A stretch of 64,000 nt of DNA from Wolfiporia cocos (taxonomy: Eukaryota; Basidiomycota; Agaricomycetes; Polyporales; Phaeolaceae). Location of the stretch: contig JACCLO010000025.1 in assembly GCA_029448655.1 (NCBI GenBank), positions 62,001 through 126,000 of the forward strand, written 5' to 3'. The notes below the pieces were generated by a model. That model worked only from the letters and a program-made list of their open reading frames with translations, searched no databases and was not told the DNA's origin. The number at the start of each line of letters is the position of its first letter. Position 1 is the first letter of the stretch. Both the position numbers and the translations under genes were made by a program. Positions 10,642-22,600 of the stretch are shown in pieces.

Positions 10642-11433
10642 AGTAACAAGAGGCACAGTTTAAGCACAGATCCTCAGAGAGCACGCAAAACAGAAACTTA
10701 TTAACAGGAATGCATCCACATGCAGCAGTGTGGCATCTGGGTGTGACACGGCTCCCATCCGATTTAGTAAGTCCCTTACTTGATTGGGCAACACCTTTCA
10801 TCATACTTCATAGTCTGTCGTATTTTCAGTCGGCTCTTGAATCTTGTCAATAAAGGCTGGCTCTTGTCACTGTCGACGCGCTCAATCTTCTCTCTCCTCA
10901 ATTCATTTGATGTTCTCCCATCGCTCAACACCTCAGGCGCAGTCTGTCACCCGCACGTACCCAAGTTGATGCGTCTGCCTCTCTCTCCCCCCTGTCTCTT
11001 GTTCTCCTTCCCCTCTCGGTACCATGCATTGTGGTCTTTACTTGTGACCCTGCATGCTTGCCGCACGCACAGTACATTTTTTCCCTTTCTCCCTCTACAT
11101 GCCTTACTAAGCTACTATTAACCCTACTGCTGTAACCTCATGGGAATGCTTGCCATGACAGGCACAAAACGCTGGACAGCGCCCGCTGCTCTATTCCCTT
11201 GGGCACTTCTCGCCCTCACTCTCAGATATCTGGTGCATTGACTCAGATTTTCTCCCTTTTTTGTGCATATATGCGCTTCTCCTGCCGAGCAACAGTAATT
11301 CTTGAATGTGCCATAGGCTCCCCATGATCGCTGTAATGCCCCACACCCTCATAGTGCTGTGGCCTTGCTACTCCAGTGCAGTCTCGTTACGTGAGGTCAC
11401 ACATGGACTTGCTTGCAGTGCTGGTATGTACAT
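10642..11433. other. Non-coding stretch, no gene seen
   Basis: Interior of the inverted-repeat element. It includes a pyrimidine-rich run (about 10880-11030). No conserved ORF, RNA gene or clear repeat was recognised. Confidence 0.5.
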
Positions 11434-12074
11434 TAGTGATGTGCAGGGCCCGGCCCGGCCCAAAAGCCCCGGCTTTGGCCTGGCTTTGGACGGCCCACGG
11501 CTTTCCAAAGCCTCAGGCCGGGCCCTCACTGACGGCTCACGGCTTGGCCCGGCCTAGGCCGGGGCCGAGCCGGGGCCTACCACTGCTAGGATAGTCATCA
11601 CTATAACTTCAAAAGTTTGAAGTACATCATTTTCAGCTGTTCCTTGATGATAAGGAACATTGAGGCCTACAATTTATAGTAGGATTGAGTGTCAAAATAA
11701 CCTTCCACTGGCACAGCGTTCAGTAGCGCACCTGCCATATGGGGTATCGTATAGGCGCCCAACGGTGCGCGGGAGGCTTCAACGTTAAGGATTTGACTTA
11801 TGCGCCTTTTCTTTGGTTTGAAATAAACAATACAGAGGCACTACATTGGAGTTGAGCATATTGCTATCATGTACAATCTTATATTGTAATTGCTGGACAT
11901 TGTATCCATTAGAGCCACCAGGCCGGGGCTCAACGGCTCGGCCCGGCTCGGCCTGAGACACAAGCCGGGCCCTGGGCCGTCTCAAGCCGTTGTGTAAAGC
12001 CCGGCTTGGCCCGGCCCAAGTAGGGCCCGGCCCGGCTCGGCTCACGGCCCAAAGCCGGGCCTGGCACATCACTA
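11434..12074. mobile_element. GC-rich hAT-like MITE
   Basis: It starts TAGTGATGTGC and ends with the reverse complement GCACATCACTA. About 150 bp at each end are GC-rich and built of GGCCCGG/GCCCGGC words in inverted orientation; the centre (11600-11920) is AT-richer and non-coding. The terminal word resembles hAT-type ends. The flanking 8 bp (ATGTACAT versus CTACTGGG) do not match, so the insertion is not proven by a target duplication. Confidence 0.6.
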
Positions 12075-12159
12075 CTACTGGGTCTGAAGCAACATAGTCC
12101 AATATAATACTAGCCCGCCAGGAGAGAGCATCTTCACAGGCAACCACTAAAGTACTAAT

Positions 12160-12240
12160 GTATGGTCCTTGCAATAGCGAAGGCCCTCAGGTGAGGTCCT
12201 TGCAATAGCATGGGCCTCAGGTGAGCTCCTTGCAAGAACC
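12160..12240. repeat. Short tandem and inverted repeats
   Basis: A unit of roughly 30 bp containing GTCCTTGCAATAGC...CTCAGGTGAG is repeated about three times, and an inverted copy of part of it (GCTATTGCGAGGACC) lies near 12258. No gene. Confidence 0.5.
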
Positions 12241-12508
12241 CACCCCCTGGGCACTTGCTATTGCGAGGACCTGCTACTATAAGGGGGTTATACATGAGTA
12301 TATCGGTCCGGCTACAGTTACAGGACCTGCTAGGTATATCTACATAGATACAAGTAGATCTACTGTCTCGCACTTTGCTGATGGAATACAGGCTCGGGCA
12401 ACGGGCGCTTACTGGCACTTACGGGCTCGGAACATTGGCTTGGAAGATCGACGCGTCGAAACGACGTGCGAAAAAAATTGACAAGTGTCATCGGAACGAC
12501 TGTAATAC

Positions 12509-14214
12509 TGTCACAAGCCAATTTCAAAGCCTAGTAGAACACCCTAGGTTGACACCCCTGTCACGCCGTACGCACGCTACAGCACTCTATCCGAGCCCAG
12601 CTGGAATCCCAAGGCAACGCTAGTAGGAGCCCTCCGCTATACCAGACACTACGGGCACTAGCAGGCCACCAGCAGTCCAACCCTAAAACTCAGTCCACGT
12701 CCCGGCAGTAAGGCTCCAACCATATAATGTATATACCATGTATACATGGTTTTATATATATACTATATACATATATTTACATGTGGCCGAGTACATGGTA
12801 TATACATGGTATATTATATGGTATATGGTTGTTGTGAATGCATTCATATTAGACCCTCAGTTGACAATTTGAATAGTGTATCTGAACTAGTTATGTGTCT
12901 TACAGAATGTACAGTACAATGGTGATATGAGATTTAGACAATCTGGTGGCTGCTGCACAAATGCAAAGATGTCAGGACATAAGTCACATGCTTGGCTTAC
13001 CCTCTCATTTGGCAGAAGGCAAGATCAGATTTATGTTTATGCTATATATCATCCCACATAATGATTGCATCATGCATTAGACTCATGCATACGAGTTTCC
13101 CACCACCTCACACATTGTGCACAATTCCTAAGCCATTCCTGCTACTAGTGTGGCTGCTGAATGTTGAACACCGATTTTTTCCTCACATCAGCCAAGTGCT
13201 GATACCTGCAGCATGTCATTAAGGGAAGAGACAATCTCCATAGCTATATGGGCAAGCAATGGCTATGCCAAGATGTCTAAAAAATCTACCATCCAAAAAC
13301 CATGTAAACCATGTATATACTATGTATATACTATGTATATACTATGTATATACCATATACCATATATTTACCGATTTTCTGTACATGTATATTATATGGT
13401 TGGAGACTTACCCGGCAGCAAGGACCATACGCTGCCTAGTCCCTAAACCCCGGAGTCACAAGCCAAACCCCTAGAGTCCAACAGGCTACGATAGCACGAC
13501 GGTACGCCTTATACAACCACAGGCTAAACCGCCACCGTACACTACGCTATACGCCGACTAGTGGCACGGTCTACACTCGCACGTGACCCAGAACACTAAA
13601 CCTAACGCCTCGCGTCCCTACCGCACGGACACTCGCCATTACTGGCATAGACACTATACTATACCCCTTACGCACCCTAGCCTGCAAGCACAACAGGCAG
13701 GGATAATAACCCCAGGCTCTGCACGGCTGAGAACCCTACCAGTCACAGAGCGCTACACACTGATCGCAGCCGATCACGCTCGATCACCGTACAGTACACC
13801 AGCCCGTACCGGCCAGCCCCCGATCGCGGCAGACCACGCCCGATCACGGACTTAGAACCCCGCCATTACTGGCGCACCTACGATCGACGAGAACCACCGA
13901 TCGAACCCGACAGATTGGCTACTCATTAGATCCGCCCCTTATATGCTACGTCGCCATGGACATCTCGCATACACCAGCGCTCCAATGCCATTACCGGCCC
14001 GTAGCTCATAGCCAGTTAGATACCAGTACGTAGAGGCCTCTGAGCCGCCGTACACAAACATGTACAAATAGTTTAGGAGTATATATGCCAGACAGTCTTG
14101 AGCGTAAACCTCAGACTTGTCTTGGCCTTTGACGGCTAGTGGTCCCGGGACCAGGAAGGCGCCTTTGAGTGAGCTCCCTTCCCCCGGTTGAGTGCTAGTT
14201 TGTTGCTTGTGTCA
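12509..14214 (+). mobile_element. Solo LTR, family C, with internal MITE
   Basis: It starts TGTCACAAGCC and ends TTGTGTCA, flanked by a perfect 5 bp duplication AATAC (12504-12508 and 14215-14219). It is the reverse complement of the solo LTR at 24346-25282. It is longer because of the 704 bp insertion at 12708-13411. Open frames in it (for example 13583-13855) match frames in the other copy and are LTR sequence, not genes. Confidence 0.9.
12708..13411. mobile_element. AT-rich MITE inserted in solo LTR
   Basis: The terminal inverted repeats are GTAAGGCTCCAACCATATAA at the left and its near-complement at the right (one mismatch in 20). CCGGCA flanks both ends (12702-12707 and 13412-13417), and the other copy of this LTR (around 25085) shows the site without the insertion. 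The interior has TA-rich runs including a 12 bp TACTATGTATAT microsatellite near 13320-13360 and no coding region. Confidence 0.75.
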
Positions 14215-14219
14215 AATAC

Positions 14220-14402
14220 TGCTGTCTTCATTAATCCTGCAATTAGTATGTCTGTCCTCACTAATCCTGCAATTAATATGTCCATCCTCTTTAATACTGG
14301 AATGAATATGTTTGATCCTGCAATTATGGTATCCATCTTCCTGCAATGAATATGTACGTCCTCTAAGATCCTGCAAACAGTATCCTGATCCTCTTGATTC
14401 AT
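14220..14402 (-). repeat. Inverted copy of the 30 bp minisatellite
   Basis: Units such as ACTAATCCTGCAATTAATAT followed by GTCCATCCTC are the reverse complement of the 10372-10641 unit. About five degenerate copies. The family-C solo LTR inserted next to it. Confidence 0.7.
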
Positions 14403-14537
14403 TCACTATTGGTGTTCTTCTTGTACGGTCCGCACAATGCTCTGCGCATCATATTTGCTCGTATCTACGCATATCTACTCGACAGGTATTTACAATAGTT
14501 GGCGGACCATATATTAGATCTCGCATTTTGCCGATGT

Positions 14538-14871
14538 GGTGTTTCAGCCCATGTTAGGCTGATTACATAACGCCACTCAGTAGTAGCCTTGAACTTCAGA
14601 AGTCCTTCCGCTTGGGTGTTTTAGACACGCAGTTCACAGCAGCGATTGTGAGCGTGCCCCTGATTGGGTGCATAGTCGCATCGCAAAAGATAACAAAGTG
14701 GCGCAGCAAATGTCCCGCATGCCACAGACAGCTCAGAGTCCTCATAACACGCATGCCTGCGCTGCGGAGCCAGTCGGTAGGAGAGTGTCGCTGACACGCT
14801 CGTACATGGCGCGCCCGTGCATCACAGCCGCCTGCACATCACTGAAGCACTACTTACGTAGCGGGAATAAT
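14538..14871. other. Non-coding stretch, no gene seen
   Basis: Between the inverted-repeat element and the 3' end of the Crinkler-like pseudogene. No supported feature. Confidence 0.5.
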
Positions 14872-17800
14872 TCACACAACACGGACACCTCCATCCTGAT
14901 TAGGATTGTCCGCCACCCATTCGTAACATTCCTCCTCCACCCACTCTGGTTTGAGACGCCACAATGCCTTGATATTCCCAGCATCCTGACGCGCATGTTC
15001 GTTGAATAAAGTCCGATTTCTGAGCAGAGCAGCGTAAAAGTTGGCCGTCGCTGGCGTGATGACTGCGTATTCTGTCGGAGAACAGCCTCTAATATTGATG
15101 AAATAGCGGGGGTGCCGTGCGTCACTCTCCGCATTTCGTGGGGGATTCCTTCGGGGAGCGTCGGATTTCACCTTCGGCTCATCATTCTGAAAACCAAGCT
15201 GCATGAGGAGACCGATATATGGCCTATCATCGTTGTCGTCCTGTAGGAAGAATCCCTTTTGTTTGTTGATCGCCGCCTCATCAATCGTCACTAGAGACTC
15301 GCGCTGCTTGTTCTTGCATTGGATCAAGAGACCAGTCACTGCTTTCTCGCATAGCTTTTCTTTCCCGTCGAGGAGCACAGGAATGATGCAATCGATTACG
15401 TCTTGGTTTGGGGCACACGCTATGGCCATTCCTCGAGCGAGTGCTGCCCACGTACGTTACGAGTTGGAAACGGACATGTTGCCATTCCTCGCGAAATGGG
15501 TAAAATGAACCTGCGCATCCTTGAAGGCATCCTCGAAGGTCTTGAGCTTTGAGTACGACCTCATGTTATCGGGGACCATCTTCTTGATTTGCTCAAGCTT
15601 CTGAGTGCCAAAGAGAGCTTCCAAAAAGGCGAAGAGGGAGACGGGTTTATTGAACTGCGGCAGGCCCGCTGGAATCTTTCCGAGCTGCTGCATCGAACGC
15701 TTCTATCAAAAGAAGACGCATCACCAGCTCTCCTTTGTTCCCTTTCTCGATAAGGCCGTCTTCTACGAATGCCTCAAGTAGTTTCGACTACTGGGTATGT
15801 GAACCGAGCCATAGCGCGAGCGGCGGCTTCAGCAAGAATGGGCTCCGAGGGATATCCCGACCAAAGATATTCGCGATGTGTCGGAACACTGTAGGCGATT
15901 CGCATATTTGACCTGACCATCTCTAATGACATTTCAAGTGCCGTCTGCCTGGTAATATTGATGTCCAGCAATAGTCTGGTAGCGAGGATGGCAAGCCTCG
16001 CACGATTGTCGGCGTTGCGTTCGGAGAAGACCTGCATGCCTGTGAGTTTGGCCATGGCAAAATCGACCAGGTTTCGGCGAACTCCTGGTGTTCCATATTT
16101 ATACGTGGTCATCCATCTGTACTTGATGAGACAGCGAAACAGGGTGCGAATGAAGAGAAGCTCACAAGGGACGTCCGAATCGACTTAAAAAAGACACGTC
16201 ACACGTATCTTTGAGCGTACATTGGCCGGCGGTTATGATAGGCTCTCCATCAGGCAAGCAGTCAAAGGGCAGCTCCGTATATGGGGCTTGTAGCGTGTCG
16301 TATGTCAGAGCATTCAGGCGTCCCGAAGGTTGCATACGTTTGGAGGCGGCGAGGTCGCGTAAACTGGAGTTGGTTGACAGAGTGATAGCGAATAACGGTA
16401 GATCTCGCATGCGGTCTAATGCAGCTAGGAGTGCGTCATATCGTGAGCGCTTACGACCGCCTGAGCTATCCACGAACGGAGGCCCCGCCAGTGTGTGCGC
16501 TTCGTCAAAATACAGCACGAGGTTCAGCGGGTGCTGCTCCTTGCAATCGTCCGCGACTGGCGTTAGTGGACAAGTCAAATTTTGAAGCAACTCCGTAAGA
16601 GTTTTGCCCTTGGCCAGTGTCTGCTCTATTTGATGCTCGATATCCTCATCGGAAGCCTTTATAATGCTATTCTGAAATTGGGCGAATAAGGGAAGCAGCA
16701 AGGAACGACGATGCGATTAACGCACATCAATCCTCCCAATCACGGACGTGTACAGATTTGCCCTTTTTTCAGCCGTAAGGTAAGTGTGCCAAGCTCTTGC
16801 GACACGAAGTTCGTTTGTGGACTGATGTGCCCCTGGTTCTTGCGATTTGACCTCTTCCACGCGATCGGACAGATGCTGCTGCAGTTCATTCTGTATAACC
16901 ATCTCCACGCAATCGAACAGATGCTCGAAGAATGTGAGATATAGCAGCAGGACATCTTCGTAAAGGGTGAGCTTTTCCGCAAGCAGGAATGATACGACGT
17001 TTTGATCAGCCGGCGGGTATGGAATCTCTGTGTGGTACTCTGAATCAGCCACTGCGCTTCTTGAGATGATCCATCCACTTACGGTCATTCTCGTTTCCTT
17101 CCTGCCGGATACAAAACGGAATGGTGAAGATAAGGCCGGCCAGCTCTTCGACCATACGTGATTTGCCAGTGCCTGAGCTCTGAATGATGGGCAAGCAGTT
17201 TGCATAGATATCGATATCGATATCTTCACCATGGGGCTTGCTCTTGCGGTCGTTATTCATCTTACGGATATCTTTCAGCAGCATGGCGTGCGAATCCCCG
17301 CAGTACGTGTGTGTCCATGCCTTCGTGATTGCTAACAGCATTTTAGTCAGAATGCAGCAACATCTACACATCAAATCCTCTTGCCTTGTTCTGTTCAGAG
17401 CAATCCGTCACACATCAGCGTCGGACGCGTATCCAAGAGCCATGACACTTACCCTGATCTACCTTCAGCCACTTTTCTATAGGCGGTTGATTAGAACCGT
17501 TCGATGAAGTAACCGCTGATTTACGTTGAGAACATGACATGATGAGATAAAATATGTACCACGACACCAAGTTGGACGCACCTTGCTCTCGCAGCTTCTG
17601 ACAAGGACACTTCTCCTTACAAGTGACGAGAACTCCCTCAGCTGTGGGTGCTTCGTCCACGCCTCGTCCCCACATCTCTGCTGAGATAAAAGGATTGCTC
17701 GGTGTCCTATAGGCACCCAAAGACCAAAAAAGGGACATGAAGAAATAACCCGAAAATCTCGGCATTTCTAGATAGGAAGAACTTTATCGTCAAGGTCGCT

Positions 17801-18468
17801 ATGATCCTGACACTGAGAGTAAAGAACGCAGAGAGTCTGTGATTTCTGAGAGGGGTCAGAACCATCAGAGTGATCAGATCCTGCTCCGGTTACGATCAAT
17901 TGCAAATGCTGCCACCATCATGGCAAACGCGATGCTCACCGCCATTGGTACCCCTCGACCGCTTCGGACTCTTCGACTCCTCTCCTTCTAAGGGTCGTTT
18001 TGAACCTGAGGCGTCATTATCGACACGACGAGATGTGCTGCAAGAGCATAACTCACGCTCGGGATAATTGGCCTGGACGATGACGTGTACCAAGTTGCTG
18101 TTCTTCTGCGCATCTCCGCTGCGGATGAATCCATCCACGCGCTCGTTCAGTGTCAGCTGTGTCGCAACGGCGTCGAAGTGGCCATTGGCCGTCCGGATCC
18201 TGTCCTCCAGGGCATTCTGTGCCTTTTTCCCCTCCTTGTCCTCGATGAGTAGTTCCTGATTGGGCTGGCAGAGTTGTGAGGGTCATCAATATGGGCATAG
18301 GTAATGACCACATACCTTCCAGAAAGTCATAGATTTCAAATCATCTCGCAGCTTGCTAGCGATCGCATCTCTCACTTTGGACATGTCAGCATCCGCAGCA
18401 GCCTCGACTTGTTGTGGTTGCAAATCGCCATGGTGGAGAAGAAAACAAATTGAACGTTGACCAGACAT
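14872..18468 (-). pseudogene. Decayed Crinkler-like (CRN/RHS-type) gene
   Basis: From 18468 downward: a Crinkler-header-like region (exon 18316-18468 ending MTFWK, 51 nt intron, then an exon with LVHVIVQ and a basic KRSRG patch), a poorly resolved stretch (17375-17895), a P-loop NTPase with SSGTGKSR (near 17170), a Walker B-like LVLYFDEAH (near 16520), and a C-terminal segment with IQCKNKQ resembling a PD-(D/E)xK nuclease core (near 15310). Several GT-AG introns can be placed. The reading frame is broken by an in-frame TAA near 15455 and by frameshifts near 15780 and 15680, so the gene is probably dead. The family name is inferred from the header and domain order; these proteins are effector- or transposon-derived P-loop/nuclease proteins in eukaryotes. 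Confidence 0.6.
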
Positions 18469-18829
18469 GACTGGAGAAGTCGAACTAGTTGAGCGCCTGC
18501 ATGTGGCCGCATCAGTTGGCGCGCGCCTAATGCCTGCTTGGCATTATTGCAATACCCAAATGCGGTATCGACGTCCCACCTGATCTTCCCACGATTGCCA
18601 GCTAATTAGTGGTGTATATCGGGCACACGTAACATTTCCAATTAACTGCCTTATCTCGTCTTACCCGTGGAGATTGGGCTTGGTGGATTTCAGTCGCTCT
18701 GTGCCGCTCGGCAGCCTTCTCTTCTTGGACATTATTCTCACCATCACCTGTATCGTCCAGAGCCCGTCTGCTCGCTGGCGCTCGCTAACTGCCGATGCCT
18801 CGGGCCGTCTCCCTGCTGCGCACATTCCA
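18469..18829. other. Non-coding stretch, no gene seen
   Basis: Upstream of the Crinkler-like pseudogene. No recognised element. Confidence 0.4.
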
Positions 18830-19170
18830 GCCACGTGCTTCCGCCCGCGCGCTTCCTCCCGCCAACTATTCACGTGCCGCCGCCCACCTTCCGTCCGCGC
18901 CGCCTCCCGCTTACCGTCTGCACGCCGCCGCCCGCCTCCTATCCACGCGCCGCCGCCCGCCTCCTGTCCACGCGCCGCCTCCCGCCTTCCGTCTGCGCGC
19001 CGTCCCCACCTCCTGTCCACGCGCGGCCGCCCACCTGTCATCTGCACGCCGCCGCCCACCTGCCATCTGCACGCCGCCGCCCGCCTCCTGTCCACGCGCC
19101 GCCTGCCGCCTGCCGTCTGCTCGCCGCCGCCCGCCTGCGGTCCACGCACCGCCGCTCACCCGTTGCTCGC
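18830..19170. repeat. GC-rich minisatellite
   Basis: A tandem array of irregular units built from CGCGCCGCCGCCCGCCTCC and CTGTCCACGCGCCGCC words. It keeps all frames open on both strands, giving low-complexity Pro/Arg or Gly/Arg translations that should not be read as genes. Confidence 0.8.
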
Positions 19171-19638
19171 GTGCCAACACTTCCCATGAAGCGGTTTTCA
19201 GTCTGTCGCGCCCGACACTTGTACGCGCAGCGCGCTTGAGTTGTATATTTTCAACAAGGTACGTGCTCAGCTCATATTACTCTCACATGCGCCGTTGAGA
19301 GGCGTGCCTTACGACCTTGCGCAGAGCGTGCCCTCTGACATGAGCAAAGTGGGCCGCACCTGCTGCATGTGTGCCAGGCGTGCCGCATGCATTGACGTGC
19401 GGGGGGCGGCGGTGCGCCCTGCGCTGGCATCAACGGGTTCGGCTGATCATCATAGCGCACGTGCCACGTGCGTGGTTCACACGCACCTCGAGGCGCACAC
19501 ACGTACCACCGCCACTATCTCCTCGTCCTCGCTGTTAGGTGTGTCGCTCGCCCCCGACGTACAGGGTGTGACAGCATTGCTCATTGCTCATCCTCACGCT
19601 CTTTCCAGTGCTCATCGACTCTCTGAATCTATGCCAAC
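19171..19638. other. Non-coding stretch upstream of KDZ transposase
   Basis: No conserved coding signal. It may contain the left terminus of the KDZ transposon, but no inverted repeat was recognised. Confidence 0.4.
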
Positions 19639-22600
19639 ATGGGCTATAGTCACAGGACCTGTGGTCAGCAACAGGATCAGCAACACGACCGGACCGTGCA
19701 CAGGATTTACGGACAGACAAAGAAAACAAGGAGCGTCCTCTCGAAGAATGTCACGATACGTACCAGCACCGGCTTTGGACGACCTATACTACAAGAGCGC
19801 CGTCGTCTAAGTGACGGTCCTCACCGGCGAGCGAAGGCGCTGCGCGAGCAACGTGCCCTGTTGGCTGGTAAGTATACGATTAATGGAGTAGAGAATACTG
19901 ACCTAAAACTTCCTAGGTATGACGTCAGAAGAAAGGGAACAGCTTGCCCACATCGACATTGACACTGACCCGACACTTCAAGAATGGGAAGATCAAGCAC
20001 TATATTCCCTGCCGCTTGGAGATGAAGGGCTGCTGCTAAGCAATGCGGGAGGCGAGGACCAGTTGTGTGAGGACTTGTTCAATAACAATCGGTGAGCGGT
20101 ATACTTTATGAATATTCAATACTGATGTCTGGGCCAGTAAGCGCAAGGACAATCGAACCCGGAGAGACCGTATATCGAAGATTAATAAGGAGTGGGAAGC
20201 TCAGCTACCCATCCTTGTAGATGCCTATCTCGCAAGGCAAGCAGGGCTGGCAGAGGCAGGTCTGAAGGATGCTACAGTCGAGCCGTGGCAAATGCTGGTC
20301 GTGAACTTCTTCAGTGAGTGATAACATGTTTACTTGCATCGTAATGAGTGATAGCCGTGTGAAGACACAGAAATCATTCACTCCGCTGTCAGCATGTGCG
20401 CGTACCAATGAGGTGCTAGTGCGTGGCGGGTTCTTAGGGACAGCGCCACAGTTGCCGACGGTTGCAATCTCATTTCAAGTCCTTGAAGCATACCGGCAAT
20501 TACATCACGTCTGCCCACGGTTGAGTATCTATGCTCAGGTCAAGGCCTTGTGCCGTCTTCATGCGGTGAGTCATGTGTGGTCTTGTTCTTGTAAAACTGA
20601 CAAGATCAGGTACCGTTCAATCGCCCGCTCGTTGAGCAATTTAGCGTTGCCTATGACGTATACATGGACATTTTACATGGAGTTGACAGACTCGTTGCCA
20701 CTGCACTAGACAGAAACACACCAAACTGGCGCATGCTCAATGCATGTGCCCCGTGCCTCTACTATCTTGATGATGAACCCCTGCTTAAGTACTCGCTATT
20801 GGCTACAATGGATGGCAACCAGTCGCTAAAATTGGTTGATGACCAATTCCGTTCTGGGCATCTCAGAGACGATGGCCGCAGTGCACGCACAGGTATCTGG
20901 ATCCTGCCTGAAGAAGTAGATCGCTTCAAGAATGAAGTCAGGCAATCGGTACATAGTGGTCATGGTATCAGATTCAGTGCTAATGCCTCAAAAAGCAAGC
21001 AGATATGTTGGCCACAACTGGCATCTCTACCATGCCGCATGGTGAACTTACACGCAGTACAGCTACCCCCTCAGTGCAGGGCACCGAGGATCAAGTGCTC
21101 GATCAGGATGACGAGGCACGTGATGAAGATGTCGCTTGGCTAGATCTTGCAGAGGCCGAGGATGAAAAGCTACAGGCCAGTGTTGAGGTCTGTACCGAAC
21201 GCTGGCGTAATGCTGGCCCTGAAGCCCGTAAAAAAATCTTTGCTCTGTTTGCTGTCACAGGAGTGTTTGTATGCCTCTGTCGTCATGGACACCTACTTTT
21301 GATCTGTAATATGATCCGTAGCGGGGAACTGTATGTATATCTCAACATCGGTCTGTGGGCAGGCTATGAGCTGACAGTTAATAGCATGAAATATCCGCTT
21401 GCCATCGTCAACAAATTACTGGATGTCTATGGCCCTGATATCATGGTTGGGTATGACATAGCCTGTGCATTTGGCCGCACACTTGCCAAGAGCTCGCTTG
21501 GCCCCAAGGCTCAGAAGCTGCGATATGCTGGTGTTGTGCCAGCATTTCATGGCCACAGCCATAATCGTGGCTGCCAAGTGCACTGGCATCCTATGTACCT
21601 TGAAGGTGTTGGTAAGGAGGACTTCGAAGGATGCGAGCGCTGTTTCTCTGAGTCCAATGCACTTGCGTCTGGCACACGTCTCGCTTCACATTTCCATCGT
21701 CAGCAAGCCATTGAAGAATTTCTGGGGTGAGCAGAAGCACATAGAATCAGGTAAGATAAGATGTTGCAGATGTCCATTCCACCCCTGATAGTGAATTTTC
21801 AGGTACCTTCATTTTCGGCAATTACAAGCAAGCACTTGGTATAATTGAGCAAGACTCAAAAATCCTTGCCGCCTTATCCATGGAGCTCAAGCTGGGGCCG
21901 GCTGATTATGAGGCATATCTACAGCAGGAGAAGGAATTATTCCGAAGTCTGAAGACTGAACCCCTGGAAGTTGTGCGAAAGGCAGACTACATGGATGCAC
22001 TCCGACGTCTTGAAGAAGCAGGGTTTGTATTATGCTATTCCTATTGCATGTCAATGACATCCATCCATAGCCGGCGCAGGGCAGCCACAGAAGCTGAATT
22101 CCATAATTTGGATTACAACATCATCCACCGTGGCTATACAAGAAAGGAGATTGCACACGTCAAGGCTCAGCGGACAAGTGCAATAACACGCTGGCTGGCG
22201 GTAGACGAAGAATGTCGACTGATCGAAGAAGAGCTTGATATTGACATGCAATGGGTTCCTGGATCTGCTGCCTATGAGGCAGGTGTGGCGGAGCTGGCAA
22301 AACGTGACTATCGTAGAGCCCTTGATGATCTTGAGTGCCTCATTGTGCAGCGCTTATTTGAGCTGACGAAGCTTGGAATAAGTGGCATAGGTGAGTTCCA
22401 GTAGTCATACATGTCCGATATGACTAACAGTGGCTTTATGCTCAGGTTACAAGCTACGTGAGAAGATTGGCAAGGCCCTTAAAGCACGTGCAGAAGCTAT
22501 CAAGAAGGCATTGCTACGGTATAACCAATGCGCCGCTCAGCTTATTCCATCATGGCCAGCACTCTCGTGGACTGACATCATGGATATGGTGTCAGTTGCA

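Larger units (their letters stand above)
10267..14537. mobile_element. Long-inverted-repeat DNA element with subterminal 30 bp arrays
   Basis: The sequence from 10267 (ACATCGGCAAAA...) aligns with the reverse complement of the sequence ending at 14537 over more than 80 bp (shared blocks ACATCGGCAAAA, ACTGTAAATA/ATTGTAAATA, GTAGATACGAGC). Inside both ends lie arrays of a related 30 bp unit in opposite orientation. The interior holds a hAT-like MITE and a solo LTR and no transposase. No convincing target duplication was found at the outer ends, so the exact boundaries are uncertain. Confidence 0.6.

Noticed and set aside
10306..10656. Minus-strand ORF of 116 residues with a repeated ten-residue pattern
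   Set aside because: It is the translation of a 30 bp minisatellite whose inverted copy at 14230-14400 is not in a matching frame.
13316..13365. Repeated TATGTATATAC units considered as a CRISPR-like array
   Set aside because: It is a simple 12 bp AT-rich microsatellite without spacers, inside a MITE in a eukaryotic genome.
13583..13855. ORF with a close match to another ORF at 24708-24920
   Set aside because: Both lie in the two copies of the same solo LTR in opposite orientation; LTRs of this family do not otherwise encode protein and the frame is not preserved throughout.
18661..19298. Several long overlapping ORFs on both strands with Pro/Arg- or Gly/Arg-rich translations
   Set aside because: They are all produced by one GC-rich minisatellite that has no stops in most frames; no non-repetitive coding sequence is present.
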